Source: Chloroflexota bacterium (GTDB taxonomy: Bacteria; Chloroflexota; Anaerolineae; Anaerolineales; Villigracilaceae). From it: 6,324 nucleotides of DNA. The notes under the pieces were generated by a model. It was not told the DNA's origin. It worked only from the letters and a program-made list of their open reading frames with translations, and did no database searches. Below are positions 1-5,190 of this stretch, in pieces. The translations under genes and the position numbers were made by a program. Position 1 is the stretch's first letter. Every line of letters begins with the position of its first letter. Location: NCBI GenBank assembly GCA_016191985.1, contig JACPVB010000240.1, forward strand, positions 1 to 6,324. Direction: 5' to 3'.

Positions 1-95
1 CCTTCGAGGCGGACGGGTAACTCCAAAAGGCTGGCGTAATATTCCTTTTGGGCGACCAGGTCCAGGGTCAGGATTTCGAGGCGGCGGATGAACAT
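1..95 (-). CDS. VOC (glyoxalase/bleomycin-resistance fold) family protein, N-terminal fragment
   Basis: Partial gene: the ATG is at 95-93 on the minus strand and 31 codons plus two bases are present before the left edge. The visible N-terminus starts MFIRRLEILTLDLVAQKEYY and continues with an A-S-L-L-x-L-P-V segment. This matches the first beta strand and helix of a VOC-fold domain, where a strand ending in T/D is followed by a helix with a 'xxFYxxxLGLPV' pattern. Members are dioxygenases, glyoxalases, isomerases or antibiotic-binding proteins, and the substrate cannot be told from 32 residues. The start lies 2 bases after the stop of the upstream HD gene and no Shine-Dalgarno sequence is visible, so translation is probably coupled to that gene in one operon. 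The fold call is fairly sure; the function is unknown. Confidence 0.7.
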   Translation of the reverse strand, partial: MFIRRLEILTLDLVAQKEYYASLLELPVRLE

Positions 96-97
96 GG

Positions 98-667
98 TTA
101 TTGCGGAAGATTCCCCACCAGGTCCAACTCAGGCGCGATCTTTCGCATGGCCTGAATGACATTACCGACATGTTCCCAAACATCCACGCCGAATTCCTCG
201 GCGGCATGTTCCATCTCTGCGCGATTGGTGCCCGCGGCGAAGGCTTTGTCCTTCCATTTCTTTTTGACAGAACTCGCTTCAAGGTCATAGAGGGAACGGG
301 ATGGGCGCACCAACGCAACGGCAGTGATGAGGCCGGTCACTTCGTCACAGGCGGCGATGGCTTTTCTGCGGATGGTGTCACGCGGAAGCGCCAGGTGATC
401 TGCGTGGCTGAGAATATCCTGGATGATTTCTTCGCTCACACCGCGTTCGCGCAGGATGGGCGCGCCTGCCTGCGGATGCTCTTCCAACGTGGGATGAATC
501 TCCCAATCGAAATCGTGCAGCAGGCCGATGAGGCCCCATTGCTCAACATCCTCGCCATATTTCTCGGCATAAAAACGCATGGCGGCTTCCACCGATAACA
601 TGTGGCGTATGAGACCTTCATTTTTTACAAATTCACGCACCAGGGCAAGGGCTTCTTCGCGGGTCAT
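98..667 (-). CDS. HD-domain metal-dependent phosphohydrolase-like protein
   Basis: A 189-residue soluble protein with no signal peptide or membrane segment. It carries the HD signature in order: H22 (in RHML), the H51-D52 pair in GLLHDFDWE, further histidines H64 and H88, and D108 in the A-C-D-E-V segment. These are the expected metal ligands of the HD superfamily, whose members usually hydrolyse phosphomonoester or phosphodiester bonds in nucleotides. It resembles the small 'predicted HD superfamily hydrolase' proteins common in bacteria and archaea; the substrate is not known. The C-terminal part (about 115-180) is helical and has no motif I recognise. The ATG is supported by GGAGAA at 678-673 with a 5-base spacer. 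The next gene downstream (VOC fold) starts 2 bases after its stop, so the two are probably co-transcribed. Confidence 0.85.
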   Translation of the reverse strand: MTREEALALVREFVKNEGLIRHMLSVEAAMRFYAEKYGEDVEQWGLIGLLHDFDWEIHPTLEEHPQAGAPILRERGVSEEIIQDILSHADHLALPRDTIRRKAIAACDEVTGLITAVALVRPSRSLYDLEASSVKKKWKDKAFAAGTNRAEMEHAAEEFGVDVWEHVGNVIQAMRKIAPELDLVGNLPQ

Positions 668-672
668 TGGGT

Positions 673-678
673 TTCTCC
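673..678 (-). promoter_or_regulatory. Ribosome binding site of the HD-domain gene
   Basis: GGAGAA on the minus strand, 5 bases upstream of the ATG at 667. It fixes the start of the HD gene. No convincing -10/-35 pair was found between here and the inverted repeat at 719-781. Confidence 0.65.
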
Positions 679-718
679 ATTAATCTTTTATTTCTCTACC
701 GTACAAATCCCTCGCAAA

Positions 719-781
719 AAACCCTAAAGGTCTTTTTTGCAAATCGGGATTTTACGAAGGCATAGGAGACCTTTAGGGTTT
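719..781 (-). terminator. 15-bp perfect inverted repeat, likely terminator of the SanA-like transcript
   Basis: AAACCCTAAAGGTCT (719-733) is the exact reverse complement of 767-781. The 15-bp stem has a 33-base loop. Read on the minus strand, the stem ends in GGG followed by six T (721-716), as in a Rho-independent terminator. It would stop transcripts arriving from the SanA-like gene that ends at 972. The loop is longer than usual for a simple terminator. A dispersed repeat or a short mobile hairpin element that happens to end in a T-run is an alternative. Confidence 0.55.
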
Positions 782-812
782 CCATGTATGGTAACAAATT
801 TTTTATTATGTC

Positions 813-839
813 ATGCTGAGCCGCTTTGCGGCGAAGCAT
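813..839. repeat. Hairpin repeat with tandem G-A mismatch internal loop
   Basis: ATGCT (813-817) pairs with AGCAT (835-839), and GCCGC (820-824) pairs with GCGGC (828-832) around a TTT loop. Between the two stems the bases G818, A819 and G833, A834 oppose each other as adjacent G-A and A-G mismatches. The sequence resembles 'tcatgctgag...cgaagcatct' hairpins that I recall as dispersed intergenic repeats in many environmental bacterial genomes; this recollection was not searched. It has no T-run, so a terminator role is unlikely. Confidence 0.5.
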
Positions 840-884
840 CTCTACCACTATGAGCGAGACTCTCACCGCACCGGCAAACCTGCT

Positions 885-926
885 GGTCGAGCAGCCCTTC
901 GTGTTCGTCGAAGGCATGTCGAGACC
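885..926. repeat. Imperfect inverted repeat in the intergenic gap
   Basis: GGTCGAGCAGCCCTTCG at the left is an imperfect reverse complement of CGAAGGCATGTCGAGACC at the right. The core CCTTCG (896-901) and CGAAGG (909-914) pair perfectly around a 7-base loop, and the outer GGT and ACC also match. It has the look of a REP-like intergenic hairpin. A smaller alternative stem, CTGCT (880-884) with AGCAG (890-894), overlaps it. Confidence 0.4.
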
Positions 927-971
927 AAAGGTAAAGAAGACTGTTTCGCAAACGATGCTCGCAGGGATGGG

Positions 972-1622
972 TTATTCAAATATCGGTTCAATTTTTCCAA
1001 GCACGGGCAGGGGTTTCGCGACCGTCACATCCCAAACCGACTGAAGGTTGGCAAATAATTCACGGAAACTCCAAAAGGCGCGATAACGCTTGAGAAAATA
1101 ATGGTTGTTCGCTTCCACGCCAGTGGATTCCACATCGAACCAGTTGCATAAAAACAAGGCGCGTGGCAAATGAAAAGACTGCGTGACGAGGATCGCAGAG
1201 TCCACTTGAAAGATGTACTTTGCGCGATAGCAGGTATCGTAGGTGCGTCGGCCTGCGTAATCCAATCGAATGTCTTCATTCGGAACGCCCAGGTCGAGCG
1301 CATATTGGCGCATGGCTTCGGGTTCGTTGTATTCGACGAAGCGATTGTCACCGCTCATCAACAGTTTTTCCACTTTGCCAGCCTGGTACAACTTCACGGC
1401 GGTCTCTACGCGGTCGCGCAGTACCGGCCCAGCCGAGCCGTCGCTTAGCAGGCCCGCGCCGAACACAATGGCAACGCGCGCTGGCCGAACTTCGTCCACT
1501 GTAAATGTGCGCGGCGAGGCAAAGAGCATCACAACGAATTTTGGCAAAAACAAAGCGATGACAACAAACAAACTTAATACAAGCGCGGTACGCCACAGAG
1601 ACCGAATTATCTTTTTTAACAT
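972..1622 (-). CDS. SanA/YdcF-family (DUF218) membrane-anchored protein
   Basis: A 216-residue protein with an N-terminal positive cluster (KK, R) and one membrane helix at about 12-34, followed by an extracytoplasmic-type domain. The domain shows the family pattern in order: AIVFGAGL (51-58), PVLRDRVETAVKLYQAGKV (66-84), LLMSGDNR (87-94), YNEPEAM (98-104), DYAGRRTYDTC (121-131), and ILVTQSFHLPRA (144-155). This set is typical of the SanA/ElyC/YdcF group, which is linked to cell-envelope integrity and vancomycin exclusion in enteric bacteria; the enzymatic activity of the family is poorly defined. Length fits a SanA-type protein. The ATG is 5 bases after the stop of the upstream lipoprotein gene and has no clear Shine-Dalgarno sequence, which suggests translational coupling. 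The sequence ends in the conserved-looking RPLPVLG-like segment (203-209). Family assignment is strong; the role here is inferred. Confidence 0.88.
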   Translation of the reverse strand: MLKKIIRSLWRTALVLSLFVVIALFLPKFVVMLFASPRTFTVDEVRPARVAIVFGAGLLSDGSAGPVLRDRVETAVKLYQAGKVEKLLMSGDNRFVEYNEPEAMRQYALDLGVPNEDIRLDYAGRRTYDTCYRAKYIFQVDSAILVTQSFHLPRALFLCNWFDVESTGVEANNHYFLKRYRAFWSFRELFANLQSVWDVTVAKPLPVLGKIEPIFE

Positions 1623-1627
1623 TCGCG

Positions 1628-2641
1628 TTATTTTATCAAATTTAGCAAATCCAACCCCGAAGCCTTTACGTAGGATGCAAACTCCGCGTACGCCTCATCT
1701 TCCACGATCTGAATCTCATCCAGGCCGTAGGCGGTTTGCATGGCGGTCTTCCCCTCGGGCGTGAGCATCAGGTCGATGAACGCGCGCTGGATCACGCGGC
1801 GCATTTCAATTGGCAGGGAATTTGCAATTGAAATATTTTCGTACGGAATAACCTCAGGGATGCGCCAGATGACAATGACCTTATCCTGCACATCGGTATA
1901 ATCCGCTTCGAGCGCGGGGGACTGGCGCGCATCGACAAACGTCGCGCCGAAATCGCAGATGTCATCCACGTAGACGGCGCGCACCACGCTCGGTTGACCG
2001 GCGAGGAACGCCCCGCTTCTGATCTGGACCTGGGCCTGATTCAGCAATCCGAGCGGCACCACATACCCTGACGGAGAAATCTCGTCACTCCAGCAGGCTT
2101 TCTTATCGTTGAATTGCTTCAAGGCGGTGGCGACATCGGCTGTGTTTTCATTGCGCGCCTCGTCATAGTACGATGTGAAATCATTCTCGCGGTTGGCAAT
2201 GATCTGCGTGCCGTAGAAAGCCTCCCCATCCCGTATTTTTGCAAGGATGGCAGTGACCGAATCATTTTCGCGCGCCAGCAGATAGGCATACGGAGAAAGC
2301 GAACCGATGTGCGCGTTGCCTTTGTCGAAGGCATCCACCAGCACCTGCTCGGAGGCGGGGGCCACAGTCACCACCCGATAGCCCGTGCGCTCCTGGAGGA
2401 ACGCGGCAATCTCGTCCACTGCGGTGATGGTTTCATCACTGGAGCGGGGAGAAGGGGCCAGGGCGAGGATCAATGGATTTTCTTCAGTGCCCAGCTCGGG
2501 CGGGGTGAGAGGCGCCTGGGTGGGGGCGGGAGTCTCTGTGGGGGTGAGCGTCGGGACCGGCGTGGGAGTCCCCAATGTCAACTGCACGGGGAATGAACAT
2601 CCAAAAAGAATGAGGGAAAGAGTTAATAAGAATTTTTTCAT
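1628..2641 (-). CDS. PhnD-type (phosphate/phosphonate-like) ABC substrate-binding lipoprotein, orphan
   Basis: A 337-residue lipoprotein taken from the ATG at 2641. It has a short signal peptide (MKKFLLTLSLILFGC) with lipobox LFGC and lipidated Cys15, then a Thr/Pro-rich linker at about 24-49 that probably spaces the domain from the membrane. The binding domain begins near 56 (PLILALAPS). It shows PhnD-like features: FLQERTGYRV (81-90), HIGSLSPYAYLLA (111-123), YGTQIIANRE (143-152), SDEISPSGYVVPLGLL (185-200, the ligand-contact SxSGYxxP loop), VVRAVYVDD (219-227) and IPYENISI near 265-272. Two cysteines (C183, C229) could form a disulfide in the exported domain. In-frame TTG at 2692 would add 17 residues but would place the promoter inside the gene and bury the signal peptide, so it was not used. 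No PhnC/PhnE transporter genes adjoin it. The ligand is unknown. Confidence 0.85.
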   Translation of the reverse strand: MKKFLLTLSLILFGCSFPVQLTLGTPTPVPTLTPTETPAPTQAPLTPPELGTEENPLILALAPSPRSSDETITAVDEIAAFLQERTGYRVVTVAPASEQVLVDAFDKGNAHIGSLSPYAYLLARENDSVTAILAKIRDGEAFYGTQIIANRENDFTSYYDEARNENTADVATALKQFNDKKACWSDEISPSGYVVPLGLLNQAQVQIRSGAFLAGQPSVVRAVYVDDICDFGATFVDARQSPALEADYTDVQDKVIVIWRIPEVIPYENISIANSLPIEMRRVIQRAFIDLMLTPEGKTAMQTAYGLDEIQIVEDEAYAEFASYVKASGLDLLNLIK

Positions 2642-2663
2642 CTTACAGGAATGTATGCGCACA

Positions 2664-2692
2664 ATCATAATGACCTTGCTATAATAAGGCAA
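2664..2692 (-). promoter_or_regulatory. Predicted sigma-70-type promoter of the PhnD-type lipoprotein and SanA-like unit
   Basis: On the minus strand TTGCCT (2692-2687, 4 of 6 to the -35 consensus) is followed after exactly 17 bases by TATGAT (2669-2664, 5 of 6 to the -10 consensus). Transcription would start near 2657, giving a leader of only about 15 bases before the ATG at 2641. This supports that ATG over the upstream TTG. The -35 lies on the opposite face of the divergent gene's -10, so the two promoters overlap. Confidence 0.6.
2677..2685 (+). promoter_or_regulatory. Extended -10 promoter of the DUF4230 gene
   Basis: TGCTATAAT is a perfect extended -10 element (TGn then TATAAT). No -35 of note stands 17 bases upstream, as is common for extended -10 promoters. 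The start would be near 2692, giving a leader of about 70 bases to the ATG at 2762. The flanking CTTGC (2675-2679) and GCAAG (2689-2693) form an inverted repeat around the -10. Confidence 0.55.
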
Positions 2693-2703
2693 GTTTTTCA
2701 GAG

Positions 2704-2748
2704 TACCGCTTAATAGCCAGAATTTATCGTGTTTGTGTATGAGCGGTA
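2704..2748 (+). promoter_or_regulatory. Leader inverted repeat before the DUF4230 ribosome binding site
   Basis: TACCGCT (2704-2710) is the reverse complement of AGCGGTA (2742-2748), with a 31-base interval. The right arm ends just before AAAGGA (2750-2755), the Shine-Dalgarno sequence, which stands 6 bases from the ATG at 2762. In the leader RNA it could form a 7-bp stem next to the ribosome site. A chance match is possible. Confidence 0.3.
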
Positions 2749-2761
2749 GAAAGGACGAAAT

Positions 2762-3436
2762 ATGAAAAATGCATTTAGCACAATAATGTCCATCCTTATT
2801 TTGGCGGTGCTGGCGGCAGGCGTCTATTTTATCGTACAGACGGTGCGCGAGAGTGCGGCGGCCGCGACGGCTCCGTTCCAGCAGGTGAACCAGGCAAATG
2901 AGGCACTGCAGACCCAGGTCTCGCAGTTGATGAACCCCACACCTACCATCATACCCGACCCGGTGACGTACATCAATGAAATCCGCGCGCTGGCCCGTTT
3001 GGAGACGATCCAGTACAGTGTGGAGAAGGTGATTACCGCGGAGATCGGGCAGGGGACGTTTGGTTTTGCGTTCGGCGATAAATTATTATTCGTGGCGCAC
3101 GGCATTGTGATCGCAGGCATCGACATGGAGAAATTGCAGCCCAGCGACATGCGCATGGAAAACGGCGTGTTGTACGTGAACCTGCCACCAACGGAAATTT
3201 TCATTGCGACGCTTGACAACGAAAAATCCTACGTCTACGACCGCGATACAGGCTTGCTGACCAAAGGCAACGTGGACCTTGAAACGCTCGCCCGCCAAAC
3301 GGCGGAGGATGAAATCCGCAAAGCCGCGCTGGAGGATGGCATCCTCGTGCAGGGAGAAAAGAATGCCGAAGTCTACCTGCTTAAATTCTTCAATGCGCTG
3401 GGGTTTGATACGGTGTTGTTTGAAGCAGGTTTATAA
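2762..3436 (+). CDS. DUF4230 family membrane-anchored protein
   Basis: A 224-residue protein with one N-terminal membrane helix (about 8-27) and no Cys or clear cleavage site, so it is probably a signal anchor with the rest outside the cytoplasm. After a Gln/Ala-rich stretch (about 32-58) and a short Pro/Thr segment comes a domain matching DUF4230: IRALARLETIQYSVEKVI (74-91), LLFVAHGIVIAGIDMEKL (108-125), VLYVNLPPTEIF (136-147) and the tail AEVYLLKFFNALGF (202-215). The family has no established function. It usually pairs a membrane anchor with this exported beta-rich domain. AAAGGA at 2750-2755 supports the ATG. The gene is divergent from the PhnD-type lipoprotein, shares its promoter region, and is closed 12 bases after its stop by a strong terminator, so it is monocistronic. 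Confidence 0.85.
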   Translation: MKNAFSTIMSILILAVLAAGVYFIVQTVRESAAAATAPFQQVNQANEALQTQVSQLMNPTPTIIPDPVTYINEIRALARLETIQYSVEKVITAEIGQGTFGFAFGDKLLFVAHGIVIAGIDMEKLQPSDMRMENGVLYVNLPPTEIFIATLDNEKSYVYDRDTGLLTKGNVDLETLARQTAEDEIRKAALEDGILVQGEKNAEVYLLKFFNALGFDTVLFEAGL

Positions 3437-3448
3437 AGAGAAAAATCA

Positions 3449-3489
3449 AATCCCGCCCCCGAAATTAACTTCGGGGGCGGGATTGTTTT
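3449..3489. terminator. Strong bidirectional Rho-independent terminator
   Basis: AATCCCGCCCCCGAA (3449-3463) pairs perfectly with 3470-3484, a 15-bp GC-rich stem with a 6-base loop (ATTAAC). On the plus strand it is followed by G then TTTT. On the minus strand it is followed by TTTGATTTTT. It ends the DUF4230 transcript 12 bases after its stop and would also halt minus-strand transcripts arriving from the DUF998 gene. Confidence 0.9.
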
Positions 3490-3511
3490 AAGGGCTTATA
3501 TTACGCAAATC

Positions 3512-3538
3512 AAACCCCGTAGGGGTGACAGGATTGTA
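3512..3538. repeat. Mini-hairpin repeat, copy A
   Basis: AAACCCCGTAGGGGTGACAG begins this copy. The stem ACCCC-gta-GGGGT (3514-3526) is followed by TGACA and G-G-A-T-T-G-T-A. It matches copy B, 49 bases downstream, at most positions. Direction of any transcript is unknown. Confidence 0.6.
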
Positions 3539-3560
3539 GAAGATTGGTCGAACGGAATCT

Positions 3561-3588
3561 AAATCCCGAAGGGATGACATGGATGTTA
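3561..3588. repeat. Mini-hairpin repeat, copy B
   Basis: AAATCCCGAAGGGATGACAT begins this copy. The stem is ATCCC-gaa-GGGAT (3563-3575), followed by GACA and GGATGTTA. Compared with copy A, the second stem pair changes from C-G to T-A on both sides, so pairing is kept while the sequence differs. Confidence 0.6.
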
Positions 3589-3599
3589 CAGGCCATGAC

Positions 3600-3636
3600 A
3601 CCCGTTTCGACGAGCTCAACGCGTCGCCTTCGGGGT
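3600..3636. repeat. Intergenic stem-loop
   Basis: CGACG (3608-3612) pairs with CGTCG (3622-3626) around AGCTCAACG, and outer ACCC (3600-3603) can pair with GGGT (3633-3636). It resembles a worn member of a 'ttcgac-agctca' intergenic hairpin family. It has no T-run and sits just beyond the stop of the DUF998 gene. Confidence 0.35.
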
Positions 3637-3683
3637 TAAGATGGATTGCACGTCAAAATCTCTCCTTATGCTGAAGGTAGCCC

Positions 3684-4268
3684 CTACTCTTGATTCAATC
3701 TCAACGCCACCACTTCGTTCCAAACCAGAATGGCGAACAGAAAGATGTAAAAGGCCGCGCCTTTGAGCGCGAAGGCGGGGGCGGCGAGAGCCAGGGTCAA
3801 CCAGGTGTAGAGGGAGAGGTCTTTCCATTTTTCATTTTGGAGGAATGCAAAACCCAGCACGATCATGGCGGGGAAGAGGGTGAGGCCGAGCAAAATAAAT
3901 GCGAGGTCGTGCAATCGTCCGTGCCAGGTGGCGGGAGTATCGCGAATGGTTGGGTCTGTGGTGAAGGCCAGGGCGGCGAGGGCGAGACCGGAAAAAACAA
4001 ACAGCGTGGCGCCAACCCTGGAAGCAGGCGCAGGCTTGAGATTAAGAAAGAGGCGGGAGGCCAGCAGCGCCATGAGCGTTCCGCTGACGATAAAAGTCGC
4101 AGTCATCACCCAGCCATAGGGTCCGAGCGCGAGTCCGCTGGGCCAGTCAAAGGTTGGGTCGTGGAGGGGATGCCAGCCGAGGCTTCTTAAAAAATCATAG
4201 TTAACAAAGGTGAGCACAGTTAGAACGCTCGCAAAAAGAACCGGACCGAGCAGGAGGATTCGTTTCAT
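3684..4268 (-). CDS. DUF998 family six-TM integral membrane protein
   Basis: A 194-residue hydrophobic protein with about six membrane helices near 4-22, 52-75, 86-104, 119-143, 151-168 and 170-187. Between helices 1 and 2 is a Trp/Pro-rich loop ending DWPSGLALGPYGW (41-53). Between 3 and 4 is FTTDP (102-106) followed by H116 and H120 in TWHGRLHD, the charged/histidine motif usual for DUF998. The family is uncharacterised, and no substrate can be proposed. The ATG has no clear Shine-Dalgarno sequence, and a perfect 11-bp hairpin stands just upstream (4280-4305), so expression is probably low or depends on an unseen promoter. No gene overlaps it. Family call is good from motif order and length. 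Confidence 0.8.
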   Translation of the reverse strand: MKRILLLGPVLFASVLTVLTFVNYDFLRSLGWHPLHDPTFDWPSGLALGPYGWVMTATFIVSGTLMALLASRLFLNLKPAPASRVGATLFVFSGLALAALAFTTDPTIRDTPATWHGRLHDLAFILLGLTLFPAMIVLGFAFLQNEKWKDLSLYTWLTLALAAPAFALKGAAFYIFLFAILVWNEVVALRLNQE

Positions 4269-4279
4269 GTTTTTATGAT

Positions 4280-4305
4280 AACAGCCCCGCGTGTGCGGGG
4301 CTGTT
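4280..4305. terminator. 11-bp hairpin between the RRM and DUF998 genes
   Basis: AACAGCCCCGC (4280-4290) pairs perfectly with GCGGGGCTGTT (4295-4305) around GTGT. It lies 34 bases after the RRM gene stop on the minus strand and 11 bases before the DUF998 start. The minus-strand side is followed by A/T-rich DNA (ATCATAAAAA) without a T-run, so termination would be weak. It could instead act in the DUF998 leader. Confidence 0.5.
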
Positions 4306-4338
4306 GATTTCCTTTGTGTTCAAGGCTGGAGATTTTTT

Positions 4339-4647
4339 CTAGTAGCGGTTTCGCCCGCCGCCGTCGCGATTTCGATCTCCGAAATTACGAGGGCGCTCCT
4401 CACGGGGCCGGGCGATGTTCACCGTAATTGCGCGTCCCATGAAGTCTTGTCCATTAAACATGCTGATGGCTTTTTGCGCTTCTTCGGAGCTTGCCATTTC
4501 GACAAATCCGAAGCCTTTGGCGCGTCCTGTTGCGCGGTCTTTGATCAGAGCAACAGAGGTGACGTTTCCGGCCTGGCTGAAGTGAGCTTTGAGGTCGTCT
4601 TCAGTAGCGGCGTAGGGCAGGTTGCCTACATATAGCTTGTTTTCCAT
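4339..4647 (-). CDS. Small RRM-domain RNA-binding protein
   Basis: A 102-residue protein made of a single RNA recognition motif and a short basic tail. RNP2 is LYVGNL (5-10) and RNP1 is KGFGFVEM (44-51); the exposed aromatics Y6, F46 and F48 needed for RNA stacking are all present. The domain runs to about residue 80 (ITVNIARPRE). The tail (81-102) is rich in Arg, Asn, Asp and Gly, like the glycine-rich tails of bacterial and cyanobacterial Rbp proteins. Such proteins bind single-stranded RNA and are often induced by cold, though induction here is not shown. The ATG at 4647 has GGAGAA at 4656-4651. An in-frame upstream ATG at 4779 would add a 44-residue non-RRM leader, cross the spacer and enter the neighbouring gene, so it was rejected. 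It has its own leader with a small hairpin. Confidence 0.92.
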   Translation of the reverse strand: MENKLYVGNLPYAATEDDLKAHFSQAGNVTSVALIKDRATGRAKGFGFVEMASSEEAQKAISMFNGQDFMGRAITVNIARPREERPRNFGDRNRDGGGRNRY

Positions 4648-4666
4648 CTCTTCTCCAAATGTGTCA

Positions 4667-4684
4667 ACGTTCCAGCCTGAACGT
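4667..4684 (-). promoter_or_regulatory. Leader hairpin of the RRM gene
   Basis: ACGTTC (4667-4672) and GAACGT (4679-4684) form a perfect 6-bp inverted repeat around CAGCCT. It lies 11 bases upstream of the Shine-Dalgarno sequence (4656-4651) in the probable leader. RRM and cold-shock genes often have structured leaders, so it might be regulatory, but no promoter could be placed with confidence in 4657-4740. Confidence 0.3.
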
Positions 4685-4762
4685 AGGCGAAGTTTATCAT
4701 GGATTAATGTAAAGTGAGAAATAAAAATCGGATGAAAATCAAGCCCGCTTCGCTCTCCGCTC

Positions 4763-5161
4763 TTACCTGCTCCACCCACCCGGCAGGCTCATCACCCCGA
4801 AAAAGATGAGCAAAAGCGCGCCAAGGACGCAGAATAACGTGTTGCGAAAACGGATCTTATCCCCGGCGTTTTTCCAACGCGCCGGCAGATGCGCGACCAC
4901 CGCGGCAACGATCATGGTACCGGCATGTTCGATGCGGAACATGGGGAAGCCCACGCCCGCGAGACCGGTCCAGATCATCAGGATGAGTCCGAGGGTTACT
5001 TGCAAATCCATCAATCCGCTAAAGCCGGAAGCGAGACCACGGTCCATGCCTTTGAAAGAACCGCCGCGCAGCCAGCCGATTGCGAACTTAATAACGGCGA
5101 TAACAGCCACAAGTAAAATCAACCAGCGCAGGTACGAGTGAGTGACGAGTAAAAAGTTCAT
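4763..5161 (-). CDS. Small 4-TM membrane protein with conserved-type histidines (possible heme b protein)
   Basis: A 132-residue protein with four likely membrane helices near 10-30, 46-65, 79-95 and 106-124. The N-terminus THSYLRW (7-13), the loop before helix 2 with LMDLQVTLGL (50-59), and RIEHAGTMIVAAVVAHL (76-92) place histidines at 8, 79 and 91. I recall similar short proteins from Bacteroidota and Chloroflexota that start with an HSxLRW motif and are sometimes labelled 'cytochrome B'. Heme binding is an inference from histidines in the membrane, not shown. GGAGAA at 5176-5171 stands 9 bases before the ATG at 5161. It is divergent from the enoyl-CoA hydratase gene and separated from the RRM gene by 115 bases. 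Confidence 0.6.
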   Translation of the reverse strand: MNFLLVTHSYLRWLILLVAVIAVIKFAIGWLRGGSFKGMDRGLASGFSGLMDLQVTLGLILMIWTGLAGVGFPMFRIEHAGTMIVAAVVAHLPARWKNAGDKIRFRNTLFCVLGALLLIFFGVMSLPGGWSR

Positions 5162-5190
5162 GTTAATTTTTTCTCCATTTAAGATTATCT

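Larger units (their letters stand above)
668..971. other. Gene-free gap holding three separate hairpin sequences
   Basis: About 300 bases lie between the start of the HD gene and the stop of the SanA-like gene, with no credible coding sequence. The gap contains the 15-bp inverted repeat (719-781), a hairpin with a two-base internal loop (813-839) and an imperfect long hairpin (885-926). Short plus-strand open frames crossing it run through these repeats and then antisense into the SanA-like gene, and they resemble no protein. The remainder (about 927-971) shows nothing I can name. Confidence 0.6.

Noticed and set aside
101..598. 165-residue plus-strand open frame
   Set aside because: It is antisense to the HD gene, whose motifs and ribosome site are clear; the plus-strand protein resembles nothing.
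813..1058. Plus-strand open frames across the 813-1058 region
   Set aside because: They begin inside hairpin repeats and continue antisense into the SanA-like gene; no ribosome site and no protein-like composition.
2114..2596. 160-residue plus-strand open frame
   Set aside because: Antisense shadow of the PhnD-type gene; the glycine-rich stretch mirrors the Thr/Pro-rich linker.
2642..2692. TTG start adding 17 residues to the PhnD-type lipoprotein
   Set aside because: It would bury the signal peptide and overlap the predicted promoter; the ATG at 2641 gives a standard lipoprotein N-terminus.
3490..3683. Small RNA or riboswitch upstream of a gene
   Set aside because: The region lies between the 3' ends of two converging genes, so it cannot be a leader; no promoter was seen. 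The hairpins are better described as repeats.
3690..4190. 166-residue plus-strand open frame rich in Gly and Glu
   Set aside because: Antisense of a six-TM protein; low-complexity composition is explained by that gene's hydrophobic codons.
4648..4779. N-terminal extension of the RRM protein from an upstream ATG
   Set aside because: Crosses the leader hairpin and the stop of the neighbouring gene; the ATG at 4647 has a good ribosome site and begins directly at the RRM.
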